A DNA stretch of 64,000 nt from Oopsacas minuta (Eukaryota > Porifera > Hexactinellida > Lyssacinosida > Leucopsacidae): NCBI GenBank assembly GCA_024704765.1, contig JAKMXF010000334.1:1-64000 (forward strand), written 5' to 3'. The first letter of the stretch is position 1, and every line of letters begins with the position of its first letter. Shown here piece by piece: positions 37,485 through 47,755 of this stretch. Both the position numbers and the translations under genes were made by a program. A model generated the notes under the pieces. That model searched no databases. It saw only the letters and a list, made by a program, of their open reading frames with translations, and was not told where the DNA came from.

Positions 37485-40310
37485 ATGACCACATCATTTT
37501 TCGCTCCCAATCCTCAAGGAACTGGACTATTTCAATCCCAGAAGCCGCAGCTAAATCTTAATCTCTCCGGGACGGGAGGTACAGGAGGAGGAACTGGTCT
37601 ATTTGCTCCTAAGAGCCCTGCAGGTAACTTGCCCTAGACGACTGCCTAGTTCGCCTGTTGTTGAGTAGGAATGGACACTCACAAGTCACAACTCCCCAAA
37701 TTGTGACCAACCAAATTATAAATGGCCAATTTTTAAATTTATTAGTTGTGCCATTCTAAAATATTCAGAAATATAACCACTTCAAATTTACAGGCTCTCA
37801 AAGTGGTCTTGTTCGTGATTCCCTGATATACTATGTATTGATTTTTCCCTTTAGGTACTACAGGCTTAGGACTAGGCATGAATCCTAGCTTTACAGGATT
37901 GGGTACATCAGCACGGCCAGGTGTACTAGGTGGAGGTGCAACAACTGGGCTAGGAGGTGGTCTAGGTGGCATGACAGGACTGGGAGGTGGTTTGGGCGGG
38001 GGATTAGGTGGTACGGCTGGATTGGGAGGTGGTTTGGGCGGTGGTTTAGGTGGCACGGCTGGATTGGGAGGTGGTTTAGGTGGCACAACTGGATTGGGGG
38101 GTGGTTTGGGCGGTGGTTTAGGTGGCATGACAGGACTGGGAGGTGGTTTGGGCGGTGGTTTAGGTGGCACAACTGGATTGGGAGGTGGATTAGGTGGAGG
38201 TTTAGGTGGCACAACTGGACTGGGAGGTGGATTAGGTGGAGGATTAGGTGGAGGTTTAGGTGGCACAACTGGACTGGGAGGTGGATTAGGTGGAGGTTTA
38301 GGTAGCACAACTGGACTGGGAGGTGGATTAGGTGGAGGTTTAGGTGGCACAACTGGACTGGGAGGTGGATTAGGTGGAGGTTTAGGTGGCACAACTGGAC
38401 TGGGAGGTGGATTAGGTGGAGGTTTAGGTGGCACAACTGGATTGGGAGTTGGTTTGGGTGGAGGTTTAGGTGGCACTACAGGGCTAGGTGGTGGTTTGGG
38501 CGGGACAGGCGGATTAGGTGGTTTAGGTGGCGGTTTGGGTGGGACAACTGGCCTTGGAGGTGGTTTAGGCGGGGTGACTGGATTAGGAGGAGGGCTAACT
38601 GGGATGGGGAGGGGTACAACAGGTGGACTTGGTATTGGAACAGGTCTAGGAGGAGGGATCGGAGGAGGTTTAGGTGGTCAGACAGGTCTCGGAATGGGGC
38701 TGGGCGCGGGCACCGCCGGAGGACTCGGGAGAGGTCCAGGCACAACAGGGGGTCTGTTTGGCCTGAAACCCCAAACAAGTTTACTTAATCCTTCGAGCAC
38801 AGGACAAATTGGTGTAGGCACTAAACCACAATCCCATGATGAGCAACTACAACTAACAGCTATGTCACTAAGTTCTCCTACGATATTCGGGGATGAGAGA
38901 GATACTGTGATTACAAAACTGAATCAGCTACAAGTATATTGGGGCAATGGAAAGGGTATTTGTAATTCTATGGGTACTACTGTAGACTTCAGAGAAACTA
39001 ATCCATTCTTTGTTATGAAGTCTGTCGGGTAAGTTTATCTTATATTAGACACCGCTAAATAGAGCCATCGGTATAGTGAGATGTCCGTCAGCGCGCGGCA
39101 TGCGAAATCTAGCAGTCCGATTAACATGAAAATTGGTTCACATATACATTTTTGATCGGAGATATGCACCTCGGGTTTGATTTTTTATAAAGTGAAATTC
39201 ACACCTATAATTAATTATATTTGGTGATTAATTATTCATATTTTCACTCCTTTCTATGAAATTCAAATTTCTTAGTAATGTTTTTGGCTAATTGACCCTA
39301 TTAAGTGGAGTCTGCTGTATATCGCATGCGTATTTATATTTTATATTTCTAGTTACGTAAAGCTACCAACAACAGAGGATAAAGAAGGATTAGTTCGTAT
39401 CATTGTCAACAAACCAGAGAGCGAAATAAAAACCCTCAAAGCCAGTATTTGTAACACTTTACGTCAAATAATAAACGATCAAAACATTACCCCCGTTATT
39501 GACTCAATACATGGCATTATTGAGACAAAATTGAGTGAAATTAGATTTTATCTGCTTGATGGTAACAAAAATCGTATTTCAACACGAATAGTTGTAGCGT
39601 TTTTTTCAACAGCTGATATGACTATGAAGCTTCGTAATATGGGTGTACAGGAGTTACACCCTTGCTTACGACCGTCTGATGAATCAATTAAGGCATACTT
39701 AGCGAAAACTCCCGATGGATTTGATCCGAATGTTTGGACACAGGCCCTAAAGAATAATCCTAACCCCCAGGAAATGATTCCAGTACCGATTTTAGGGTTC
39801 CAAGCTTTGAAAGCAAGGGTCCTCGCTCAAAAAAGTCAAACTGAACAACATGAATCGCGGCTCAAACTTATTGGTAACGAAATCGCAACTCTACAGCAAA
39901 CACAAACAAGCATTGTATCAAAATATGAACAAGCAAAACGTAAACAGTTAGAATTGAATCATAGACTTTTGAAAATTATGGTTCAACAAGAAACAACTCG
40001 CAAATCAGGACACTCCATACAAGAAGATGAGGAAATTCTACGTATTAATTTTGAAACAACTCTAAACGAACTAACATCACCATCAGGTGTAAAAAGCGAA
40101 TTAACAGAAATGACGTCAATGGTGCGATTAACCTTACCCAACACTCAATACAAAGAAAATAACTATAAACTCGGAGATGATGTCACTATAGGAATTCAAA
40201 TGCATCTCAGTGATCAGCAAGAAAGGATTGAAAATCTTATGAAAGTTATAACCGAAGATATGGAAGATTTGTGTGTAATACAAGAGGCTCTGGTTGATGG
40301 TAGAATGTAA
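37485..40310 (+). CDS. NUP54: Nucleoporin Nup54 with Gly-Leu repeat region
   Basis: Three exons: 37485-37623, 37855-39028 and 39353-40310, with GT-AG boundaries and phases 1, 2. The product is 756 residues, against about 507 in human. The C-terminal ~430 residues match Nup54: GDERDTVITKLNQLQVYWG, TNPFFVMKSVGYVKLP, GFDPNVWTQALKNNPNP, IPVPILGFQALKAR, then the coiled-coil region with RKSGHSIQEDEE. That part assembles with Nup62 and Nup58 in the central channel of the nuclear pore. The N-terminal region, which carries FG repeats in other animals, is instead about 220 residues of GLGG repeats with a single GLFG near its end. The extra length comes from the minisatellite at 37942-38620. Orthology is secure; consequences of the FG loss are inference. 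Confidence 0.93.
37942..38620 (+). repeat. Coding minisatellite, ~42-bp unit, Gly-Leu-rich
   Basis: Tandem units of about 42 bp encoding a 14-residue period such as GLGGGLGGGLGGTT. Several adjacent units around 38200-38440 are nearly identical at the DNA level, so expansion is recent. Because the unit length is divisible by 3 and codons are GGN/YTN, the reverse strand is also open and gives long Pro-rich spurious frames. Confidence 0.95.
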
Positions 40311-41772
40311 TAGATTGTTACTACACTGTCTGTAATGGTATTTCATTATGTAGAGGTATTTTTGTTTGTTTGCCTTATTTTAGAATAGCATGATTCACTT
40401 CTTAGTTCTTACAAATAGTTTAGGTATAATTGTATGTATTGGACAATGAGTCACGAATGGTGAGTGGTGATATATTAGCCATCACACAATTTTGAAAATT
40501 CAACATTGTGAAATACAACACGCTGCGAATCACCAATTTCTCGAGCGCATCATTTAACGCGCTTACCTATCTATGTGTATTAAAATCTGGACGATTAATA
40601 TAGCAAATGCGTCAGCTCTCAATCCGTATTATGATCGCTTTACCAAATGGCCCCTAACCACCAAAGTTACGTTTTCATCGAAGTAATTATTACGGTCCCT
40701 TACCTTCGATAAAACTGACTGTATTTTAATTTGTAATTGTCCAACTTTATTATCCCAAACAATAAATAAAATTCCTATCCAAACGTGCACAAGAGAAACA
40801 ATGCAACACAAAAATAATATTTACTAAATAATTAATGGATATAATGGACTGAATGAGTATTTGAATAAATCAGTCATTTGACAAACAATCTATGTAAATG
40901 TAACATGTGCAATAATTTTGGGCTAAGACCCGACTCTAGTTGTCAAACATACAAATGGAAGCCTGTGCTGACAGTACATCAGCTATTTACGTTATACAAA
41001 AGAGATTTAATCTAATTCTTTACAGTACAAAATTTTAGTTTTGTCAGAAGCGGGAAAAGAAACCATTTATCTTAAATGGTAACCCATGTCTTATGCTATC
41101 GTATGTTATAAAATTGACAGGCAGGATGGGTAACAGTTAGTTTGAAAGTTATTCTAATGTATTTGGAGAATATTGTAATTCCTTAAAGTGTACTGATCTA
41201 TTTCTCACTTCATTTCTATCATTTCATTTTCTTGTAATTTCTACTGAAGTCACTGCTATACTAATTGTCATTACTCCATCGAACTGCTTAACTGTATATT
41301 TTACAAATCCATTTAGTTAGGGATAGCATATGTAATTACTGTGCTGACTATAATATTACTTAGCATTGGTATCTCCGAGCATATTTAGTACGTTGTCTAT
41401 GCATGTGTTTAGCTGTAACTATATAAAAGCTAAACAATCATTGATTTCCAACTTATGTAGGATGTAAACTTCACCATTGTTATGTGTTCTGAGTCTTGTG
41501 ACATCACCATGATCATGTGTGATAGAATTTTACAACCTGGCGCCGAATATCTTTAATGGATAAATTACATATATTATTTAAATATTGAACACTTCATTAT
41601 CGATTCGAGTATTCATCGAGTTATGCAAATATTCTGAATATTAAGCAAGGGAAGCCTTACTATTGCGACTCAGGGCTAAGCGTGTATTGATTACTATAAA
41701 AAGGAAGTTGAACTATCAATGTTGTTACATTGTCCATATACAAATATATTGTACTGTCTAAATACGTAATAA
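40311..41772. other. Spacer between Nup54 and the potassium channel
   Basis: AT-rich, 1.46 kb, no supported gene. It contains a right-half family A MITE at about 40663-40724 (CGAAGTAATTATTACGGTCC ... ACTGACTGTA). A MITE-free stretch from 40800 to 41770 shows nothing recognisable. Confidence 0.5.
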
Positions 41773-44700
41773 ATGGATGACCAGAATACAAGTGTCGAAT
41801 ATATTTCTGATAACGAAAACGCTCCACAAGAAGAGACAAACTCATTCCAGAAATCAGAATTAGGCGATTTGAGATTGTTAGCTAAACAGAATAAGTTTTT
41901 AACTTTGCATAGAGGTCATGTACAATTCCATCGGTTGCTCCGTATGATGTTAAGCATCGTATGTTGTATATTATACATATCACAGACTTGGTTGTCCCCC
42001 AGTCATTATCCGTACCCGTCGTATTGCTGTGGTGTTGCACAATACACTACACAGCCTTGTGTATTAGACAGTTACAAGAACAGGACCGTAGGCTGGGCCA
42101 TGAAGCGAGCTGGTTGTATTTACACGAACAATCTTTATAAAGTGTACCCAGACGCTAGTGCACAATATGTGTTAGCGAATAGTAGTGAGGTTAGTTTCTC
42201 TGAATATACGAATGGCCAGTGTAGATCTTATTGCAATAAGGGTATTAACTGTAGTAACGAAATTATACAATTGTGTCATTGCGCAATTATGTGTGGCGAT
42301 ACACTTTTCTGTGGAATATATGAGCCAGAAGATTGCAATGGTTTTAACTACTTGAAATTAATCTTCTATGAAAAGCCCCTTTGGTTGTACTTGCTGCAGA
42401 TCGTGTGTTCATTATTGGCTACTTCTTATGCAATTGTTCGGTCTGTATTGTTATGGAAACGTGGACTATGGATTACAAAAATAATCGACGGTTATTTTAT
42501 AATAGATTGTATAAACGGTGCTCTGTCGCTTTCCAGTTTAGCATACGTACCGTGCTTTAAGGATGTCTACATACCATTGTTCCTACAGTGTTTCACTGCT
42601 AGAATCATTATAAATAACATTCTATACAGTTTTGACGTCACTAATAGTCCAAATAAACTCCTGACACCTGTTATACAAAAAATCATAGCAGCTCTATTAG
42701 GTTTGGCTTGTATTCTATTTTCATTTATTTGCCTAGTGCATTATCTCGAGAGAATTGCCTGTCCTCAGTCATCGCATGTTACAACACTTTTCCAAAGCCT
42801 ATGGTTTGTCGTGGTAACCATAACAACCGTGGGGTATGGTGACAAATACCCGAGCACACCACTTGGACAACTGGCAGTTATTTTCCTCATCCTAATAATT
42901 CTCCTATTCCTGCCACAAACCTTGAATGATATTTTGGAATTGATCGACGACTCAAAACAAAATTATAAATTTTATAGCGGTCGTAAGAAGAACAAACACG
43001 TAGTACTATGTGTATCCAAACTCGACATGACATTATTAAACGATTATTTGGATGAGTTCTACTCACAAGAGGAAAACGTGTCACTCGTCACTGTCATATT
43101 GACGTCACAACCACCTACTCCACTTGTTAAGATCCGGTTGAGTAGTTCATTATGGAAGAAAAAAGTTTTAGTTATTGTCGGTTCGGCTCTGAAACAACGT
43201 GATTTGGAACGTGTAAAGTTGGAGTTAGCGAAAGCGTGTATTCTTCTGTCCGACCGTACGACAGACGATGCCCAGTTTTCAGATCAAGAAACCATTCTCC
43301 GTGCTTCTTCTATACAGCGTTTAGCCCCGCATGTCAATCTGTATGTCCATATATTGAAACCTGAAAACCGTATGAATGTAAAGTTCGCAAACCAAGTTGT
43401 TTGTGAAGGCCAGCTGAAACAAGTTTTAATGGCAAATAATTGCATATATCCCGGGCTATCTTCGTTCGTAACACTTCTTCTACGTACTACTTCTCCTGGT
43501 CAAGCGAAAGATAGGGCAAGTTGGCAGAAGTTGTATGATTATGGCTCTGGAAATGAGATTTATGATATAAAGCTGAAAGATAGCATGCTTTTTAGTGGTT
43601 TAGCTGGACGGAATTTCTTGTTTGCATCTGTAATAATTGTACGTACTACACAGGTGTTACTTTTCGCAGTAAAACCCGCGAATGAAACTGAGATATTACT
43701 CAATCCAGGTCGACACCATATTTTACAAAATGAGGATATTCTCTACTATATTTCACAAGACAGAGAGGAGGAAATGTTGGTGGAAGGAGGGATTAGCGAT
43801 GAAGAAATCGGACGTTTGGGCAAGATTTTCATGCCCGGCGCTCCTGGTACTGTAACCAAAGGGAACGACACGTTATCTCGTGTAGCATATGATAGTTGTC
43901 TAAGCGATTCAATACAAATTGATGAGATTAATGTTTCAATAGATCAATCTAGAGATATGAGTCGAAGGGAAAACAGACGTAGTTTGATAAAACAGAGAGC
44001 AATATCACCAGAACACGACGTAGAACCTGGTAAAGTCGAAGAACAACCACAAGGGAAACTCACTCCACTGTTGAAATCGTTAACAATCGGACATAACTTC
44101 AATCCAATTCATTTCAGATCAGATCATAATACTGAGAAAGGATTAAAGCAAACAGATTTCCACGGTCGCATGTCTACAATGCTACGAGACAGTGCTCAGA
44201 CTTTTGAATTACAAAGCTTAGTTGATACAGAGCAATGTGCTAGAAATGAGATTCTTGAGAATTTCTATAATCAAGATTCTGAGACAACAAATATTTCTGT
44301 TAATCAAGTCCCAACTTATTTTGGTGTTAAAGAGAGAGTCCGCCATCTGAACAAAGAACCTCTCAGCTTGTGCTGCCTACAGTCTGGCTGGAAAATCCCC
44401 TGTCACGATTCGGAATTCACAGCTGTCAAGAAAATCCAACAACCAGATGACGTTGAGCGCATGCTATTCCTAACCGGATATAAGAATCCGTTAATTGTCT
44501 GCGCTAGTGAATCCGGCTCACAGCTATACGAATTTCTATTACCCCTCAGAGCTTATCATATCCCCAGAGAAGAGTTAATACCAATCGTACTGTTACTACC
44601 TAGCATTCCTGATACAGCATTCCTCGAGGCTATATCCTGGATACCATATATTAAGTTCATAATTGGTAACCAAGATTCTGTGGATGACCTTATAATAGCT

Positions 44701-46218
44701 GGAGCTCTTGATGCAGTAGGGATTATTATATGTCTAGGTGATGGCACTCCAGAATTGAAAGAGGAAGGCAATATGGTGGATGCAAGTCGCATCAGTACCG
44801 CTCAGAAAATGTCACAAATATTTGTAAGCACAAAGTTCTACGTTGAGTTGACAGAGAGATGGAGTATGCGATATTTGAAACTAGAAAGTGGACATTCGTT
44901 CCATACTCTGATGCCTAAAAATATAAGAGATTTTATACATACACCCTATTTCATGTCGAGCCAAGCGTTCGCACCGTCTATGATGGATACACTTCTCTAC
45001 CAGTGTACGCAGAAAGATTATATCCTTGATTTAGTCTGCTTATTGCTTGGGTTAAAACAAACACCTGGGTCTGGGTATATTGGGAAGTTTGAAGTCACTC
45101 AATCAGATATTGATACTTATCAAACATACGGACGATTAATGCTGAGCTTGGCCAATAGTACAAATGATTTACCACTTGCAATATACCGTACGCGAATAGT
45201 AAAAGTTAAAAATTCATTGGAAAAAATGAACTACGAATATGAAAGTACTAAATTATACTTAGCAAAACGTGCGCGTAACTTGAAAATATTTGATCAAATC
45301 CCAGATTATCCAACAAAATTCGAACACAGTCACATTCTAGTCAACCCCCCAGTAAACACGCCATTGAGACGTAAAGACGTTTTACTAGTGCTTAAGGTAT
45401 GCTCACAAGAACAATACAATATTATACATAACTTTAAGTCTCCGACAAGACGCGCATTCCTATTGCCTCGAGATTTATCCGGTTGTAGTGAGGATAGTGA
45501 TGACGAGCCTAAATTGGCTGCATCTCGTAAGAGACTGTCTTTTAAGAAAATAAACCCTGGTTTCCAAAAGAAGGATTTTTCAAAGAAATTCTCAGTTTCA
45601 AGTTTCAGAAAACGCTCACATAAATCTACCTACATTGGCAGTCGTTTCCCAACTGAGGTGCCGCAGAGAAGGGGAATTTATGAAAAATCGCATAGTTTCG
45701 ATATTGCCATGTTTGAGCGGCCAATGCTGGAGGATATTCGAAGACAACACTCTTTGGATGTTACTTGTCCAAGCAAGAACAAGTCGCACTTTTCCTTTGG
45801 AAGACAGCATTCATTGGACGTTACTCGGCATAATGAGAATAAGTCGGACATTTCAAGTAGTCCCAGTGATTTAGATTTTATAGAAATAGTCGATAGGAAG
45901 GAAACATGTAATGAAGAAGTGAGGAACAAACCTTTTCTATTAAAATCCCCGCGAGCACAAAAACAGCCAGGTAAGAGGCAAGTTCGCAAAACGCCTGCTG
46001 TAAAACAAAATCCTCCATCGAAACAATTTGGAATTGCAGGAATGTTTCTCAAGAAAACTCCAAAACCGATTCAAATGAAAAACAGACGAGCAGTAGTAAA
46101 CAAACAGAAACCTGCCATGAAACGGATGATGTATGCTAATTCCGCATCGGAAAGACCTGAGATAACTATAACAAGTATTGATATGGAAACACAACATTAT
46201 TCTGACCTGAACGATTAA
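41773..46218 (+). CDS. Slo2/KCNT-type potassium channel
   Basis: Single exon, 1481 residues (human KCNT1 about 1230). A hydrophobic S1 is at about 55-72, then a 120-residue loop with about 12 Cys and three N-glycosylation sequons, S2 near 202-225, further helices to about 325, and a pore helix and filter TTVGYGDKYP at about 351-360. The fourth helix (IPLFLQCFTARIIINNIL) has one Arg, not the Arg ladder of a voltage sensor. Two RCK domains follow. The second matches Slo2 closely: GSQLYEFLLPLRAYHIPREE, MLDTLLYQCTQKDYILDLV, LLLGLKQTPGSGYIGKF, HILVNPPVNTPLRRKDVL. Slo2 channels open on cytosolic Na+ and Cl- and set resting and firing properties. The filter has Tyr where vertebrate KCNT has Phe. The Cys-rich S1-S2 loop is unusual. 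The C-terminal tail has a short duplicated RQHSLDVT motif. Confidence 0.85.
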   Translation: MDDQNTSVEYISDNENAPQEETNSFQKSELGDLRLLAKQNKFLTLHRGHVQFHRLLRMMLSIVCCILYISQTWLSPSHYPYPSYCCGVAQYTTQPCVLDSYKNRTVGWAMKRAGCIYTNNLYKVYPDASAQYVLANSSEVSFSEYTNGQCRSYCNKGINCSNEIIQLCHCAIMCGDTLFCGIYEPEDCNGFNYLKLIFYEKPLWLYLLQIVCSLLATSYAIVRSVLLWKRGLWITKIIDGYFIIDCINGALSLSSLAYVPCFKDVYIPLFLQCFTARIIINNILYSFDVTNSPNKLLTPVIQKIIAALLGLACILFSFICLVHYLERIACPQSSHVTTLFQSLWFVVVTITTVGYGDKYPSTPLGQLAVIFLILIILLFLPQTLNDILELIDDSKQNYKFYSGRKKNKHVVLCVSKLDMTLLNDYLDEFYSQEENVSLVTVILTSQPPTPLVKIRLSSSLWKKKVLVIVGSALKQRDLERVKLELAKACILLSDRTTDDAQFSDQETILRASSIQRLAPHVNLYVHILKPENRMNVKFANQVVCEGQLKQVLMANNCIYPGLSSFVTLLLRTTSPGQAKDRASWQKLYDYGSGNEIYDIKLKDSMLFSGLAGRNFLFASVIIVRTTQVLLFAVKPANETEILLNPGRHHILQNEDILYYISQDREEEMLVEGGISDEEIGRLGKIFMPGAPGTVTKGNDTLSRVAYDSCLSDSIQIDEINVSIDQSRDMSRRENRRSLIKQRAISPEHDVEPGKVEEQPQGKLTPLLKSLTIGHNFNPIHFRSDHNTEKGLKQTDFHGRMSTMLRDSAQTFELQSLVDTEQCARNEILENFYNQDSETTNISVNQVPTYFGVKERVRHLNKEPLSLCCLQSGWKIPCHDSEFTAVKKIQQPDDVERMLFLTGYKNPLIVCASESGSQLYEFLLPLRAYHIPREELIPIVLLLPSIPDTAFLEAISWIPYIKFIIGNQDSVDDLIIAGALDAVGIIICLGDGTPELKEEGNMVDASRISTAQKMSQIFVSTKFYVELTERWSMRYLKLESGHSFHTLMPKNIRDFIHTPYFMSSQAFAPSMMDTLLYQCTQKDYILDLVCLLLGLKQTPGSGYIGKFEVTQSDIDTYQTYGRLMLSLANSTNDLPLAIYRTRIVKVKNSLEKMNYEYESTKLYLAKRARNLKIFDQIPDYPTKFEHSHILVNPPVNTPLRRKDVLLVLKVCSQEQYNIIHNFKSPTRRAFLLPRDLSGCSEDSDDEPKLAASRKRLSFKKINPGFQKKDFSKKFSVSSFRKRSHKSTYIGSRFPTEVPQRRGIYEKSHSFDIAMFERPMLEDIRRQHSLDVTCPSKNKSHFSFGRQHSLDVTRHNENKSDISSSPSDLDFIEIVDRKETCNEEVRNKPFLLKSPRAQKQPGKRQVRKTPAVKQNPPSKQFGIAGMFLKKTPKPIQMKNRRAVVNKQKPAMKRMMYANSASERPEITITSIDMETQHYSDLND

Positions 46219-46845
46219 GAGCATTATATTTGTTTAGAACATATATATGTATCTCCCTTTAATTAACATTGATTATTGATATAGAATAATATGAAATAGC
46301 TGTAGTAGAGAAATCTTGGATTGATTACCTCTCCCTGTAACCGACACATTGGGATTGCCTATTGTCCTTTGTAGGGAGATATCCGCTTCTAGGAGATTGA
46401 TTAAGTATTACGTACAGTCTTGCTTGAATGATAAATTATTTTCATTAAAATATTAACATTTATTGTGCGAAAGGTCACAGAGAGGCAAATTCTCACTGGT
46501 TATCCTTGAGTCTCGCGGATTTTTGGCTCCTAAACTGTACATTTTGATGCCAAATCCGAATCTCAAGCATTTTTAGGATGGATCTGATCGGTTGGTGAGT
46601 GGCCAGGTTGGCATCTATGGATGTCGTGTTGCAAATTTTCCCTGAACATCTTTCTCCAACAATAATTAATAGCCAATTACCATGAGTAGTTCGAACACAA
46701 CCAAGGGTTAAAAACGAAAAACATACATAACTTTCCACTCAGATTAATACTGAGCCTTATAACTAATGTATAGTCAGCACAGTAAAATAGGGTTTCTTCC
46801 CAACAAAATACATTTTCTAATCCATATACGTACATAATTAAAAGT

Positions 46846-47031
46846 ATGGCAATTAGTATGAGTAGTGAAATGAATGATGCTGATATAGAGATGTTGTTTG
46901 GAGAAGATCAGGAAGGTTTCAATCTTGAAGAGATGCTCATGTTTCCAGAGGAGGTTGAAGTTGCATTAGAAAAAGTTAGTTCCAATTGGCCTTATATTTC
47001 AATACATTTATTACTATTTTATGTTTTCTAA
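46846..47031 (+). CDS. Possible small acidic ORF or first exon
   Basis: An open frame starting MAISMSSEMNDADIEMLFGE, very acidic for the first ~44 residues (EEVEVALEK), after which composition shifts to Leu/Ile/Phe-rich, as expected if translation had run into an intron. A GTTAGT at the shift could be a splice donor. No downstream partner exon was found and no family is recognised. It is probably either a first exon or chance. Confidence 0.2.
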   Translation: MAISMSSEMNDADIEMLFGEDQEGFNLEEMLMFPEEVEVALEKVSSNWPYISIHLLLFYVF

Positions 47032-47396
47032 TTATTCATGCTAGCCAACCTTTAGATTCCACTAAATGACTGTCCAGGTTATTTCTGGTTTTCTCATTTA
47101 GGCGTTCAGGGATTCACTGCACTTATCAATGCATATTTCTCACCAACTATTGCATAAATATTTGGCATTTCTGCCTCTTAATGATTTTAAAGTTCATCCA
47201 CGCATAATTTACATCTTATTTTTGTAATTATTTATGGATTCCTTGAGTTTCCCCGAATTTATTTAATTAGCCATTAAATGGTTCTCAACGAGCTTAGCAT
47301 CAGGAAGAGAAATTCTGATGTTTACAGGCAAAAGTATACTAAGAAATTGACAGGCATGAGTTGGCAGTTAGCAGTCATGCGTATGTAAAACAGCTA

Positions 47397-47549
47397 CAGT
47401 GGATGGCGGTTATAAGAACACAGGATATACGTTGAGCTGCCATCCTCTGGAAAACTTTTCTCATATAATTCTGTATATTTTATACTGGTTAAAGAAATGT
47501 CTTACTAATTTGCTACTCGCAAGGGCGTTCTTATAGCCAGCATCCACTG
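47397..47549. repeat. Complete MITE family C, 153 bp
   Basis: The left end is CAGTGGATGGCGGTTATAAG and the right end CTTATAGCCAGCATCCACTG, with TA on both sides. The loop keeps TTTGCTACTCGCAAGGGCG, the diverged reverse complement of the loop in the 741 copy. It is the longest member and likely closest to the parent element. Confidence 0.75.
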
Positions 47550-47722
47550 TAGTAGTTCAATATTGTAAAATACACAGATTCCGATGCTAATAGTATTGAT
47601 AAATTTGATTTATTCCATAAGCAAGGCACTGGCCATCCGAAATTAAATTAAATCCAGTTCTCACCAAACCATAACTAATAGAATTACATATTATTTTTAT
47701 ATTTTCCTTGACTTTCGTAAAC

Positions 47723-47755
47723 AATGGACATTTTGGGAATCATCACTCATGGCTA
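47723..47755 (+). promoter_or_regulatory. Overlapping upstream ORF at RFWD3 start
   Basis: An ATG at 47723 (context ACAATGG, with A at -3 and G at +4) begins a 10-codon frame that ends in TAG overlapping the RFWD3 start region, in a different frame. If the transcript starts upstream of it, it would reduce translation of the main frame. No transcript data are available. Confidence 0.35.

Larger units (their letters stand above)
46219..47748. other. Spacer between channel and RFWD3
   Basis: Mostly AT-rich sequence. It holds a complete family C MITE (47397-47549) and a small acidic ORF (46846). No other gene is supported on either strand. Confidence 0.45.

Noticed and set aside
37742-38778. Long reverse-strand frames of PPKPPPNPPP- and HLNLHLIHLP-type repeats
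   Set aside because: They are shadows of the Nup54 Gly-Leu minisatellite; a 42-bp unit with GGN codons is open on several frames.
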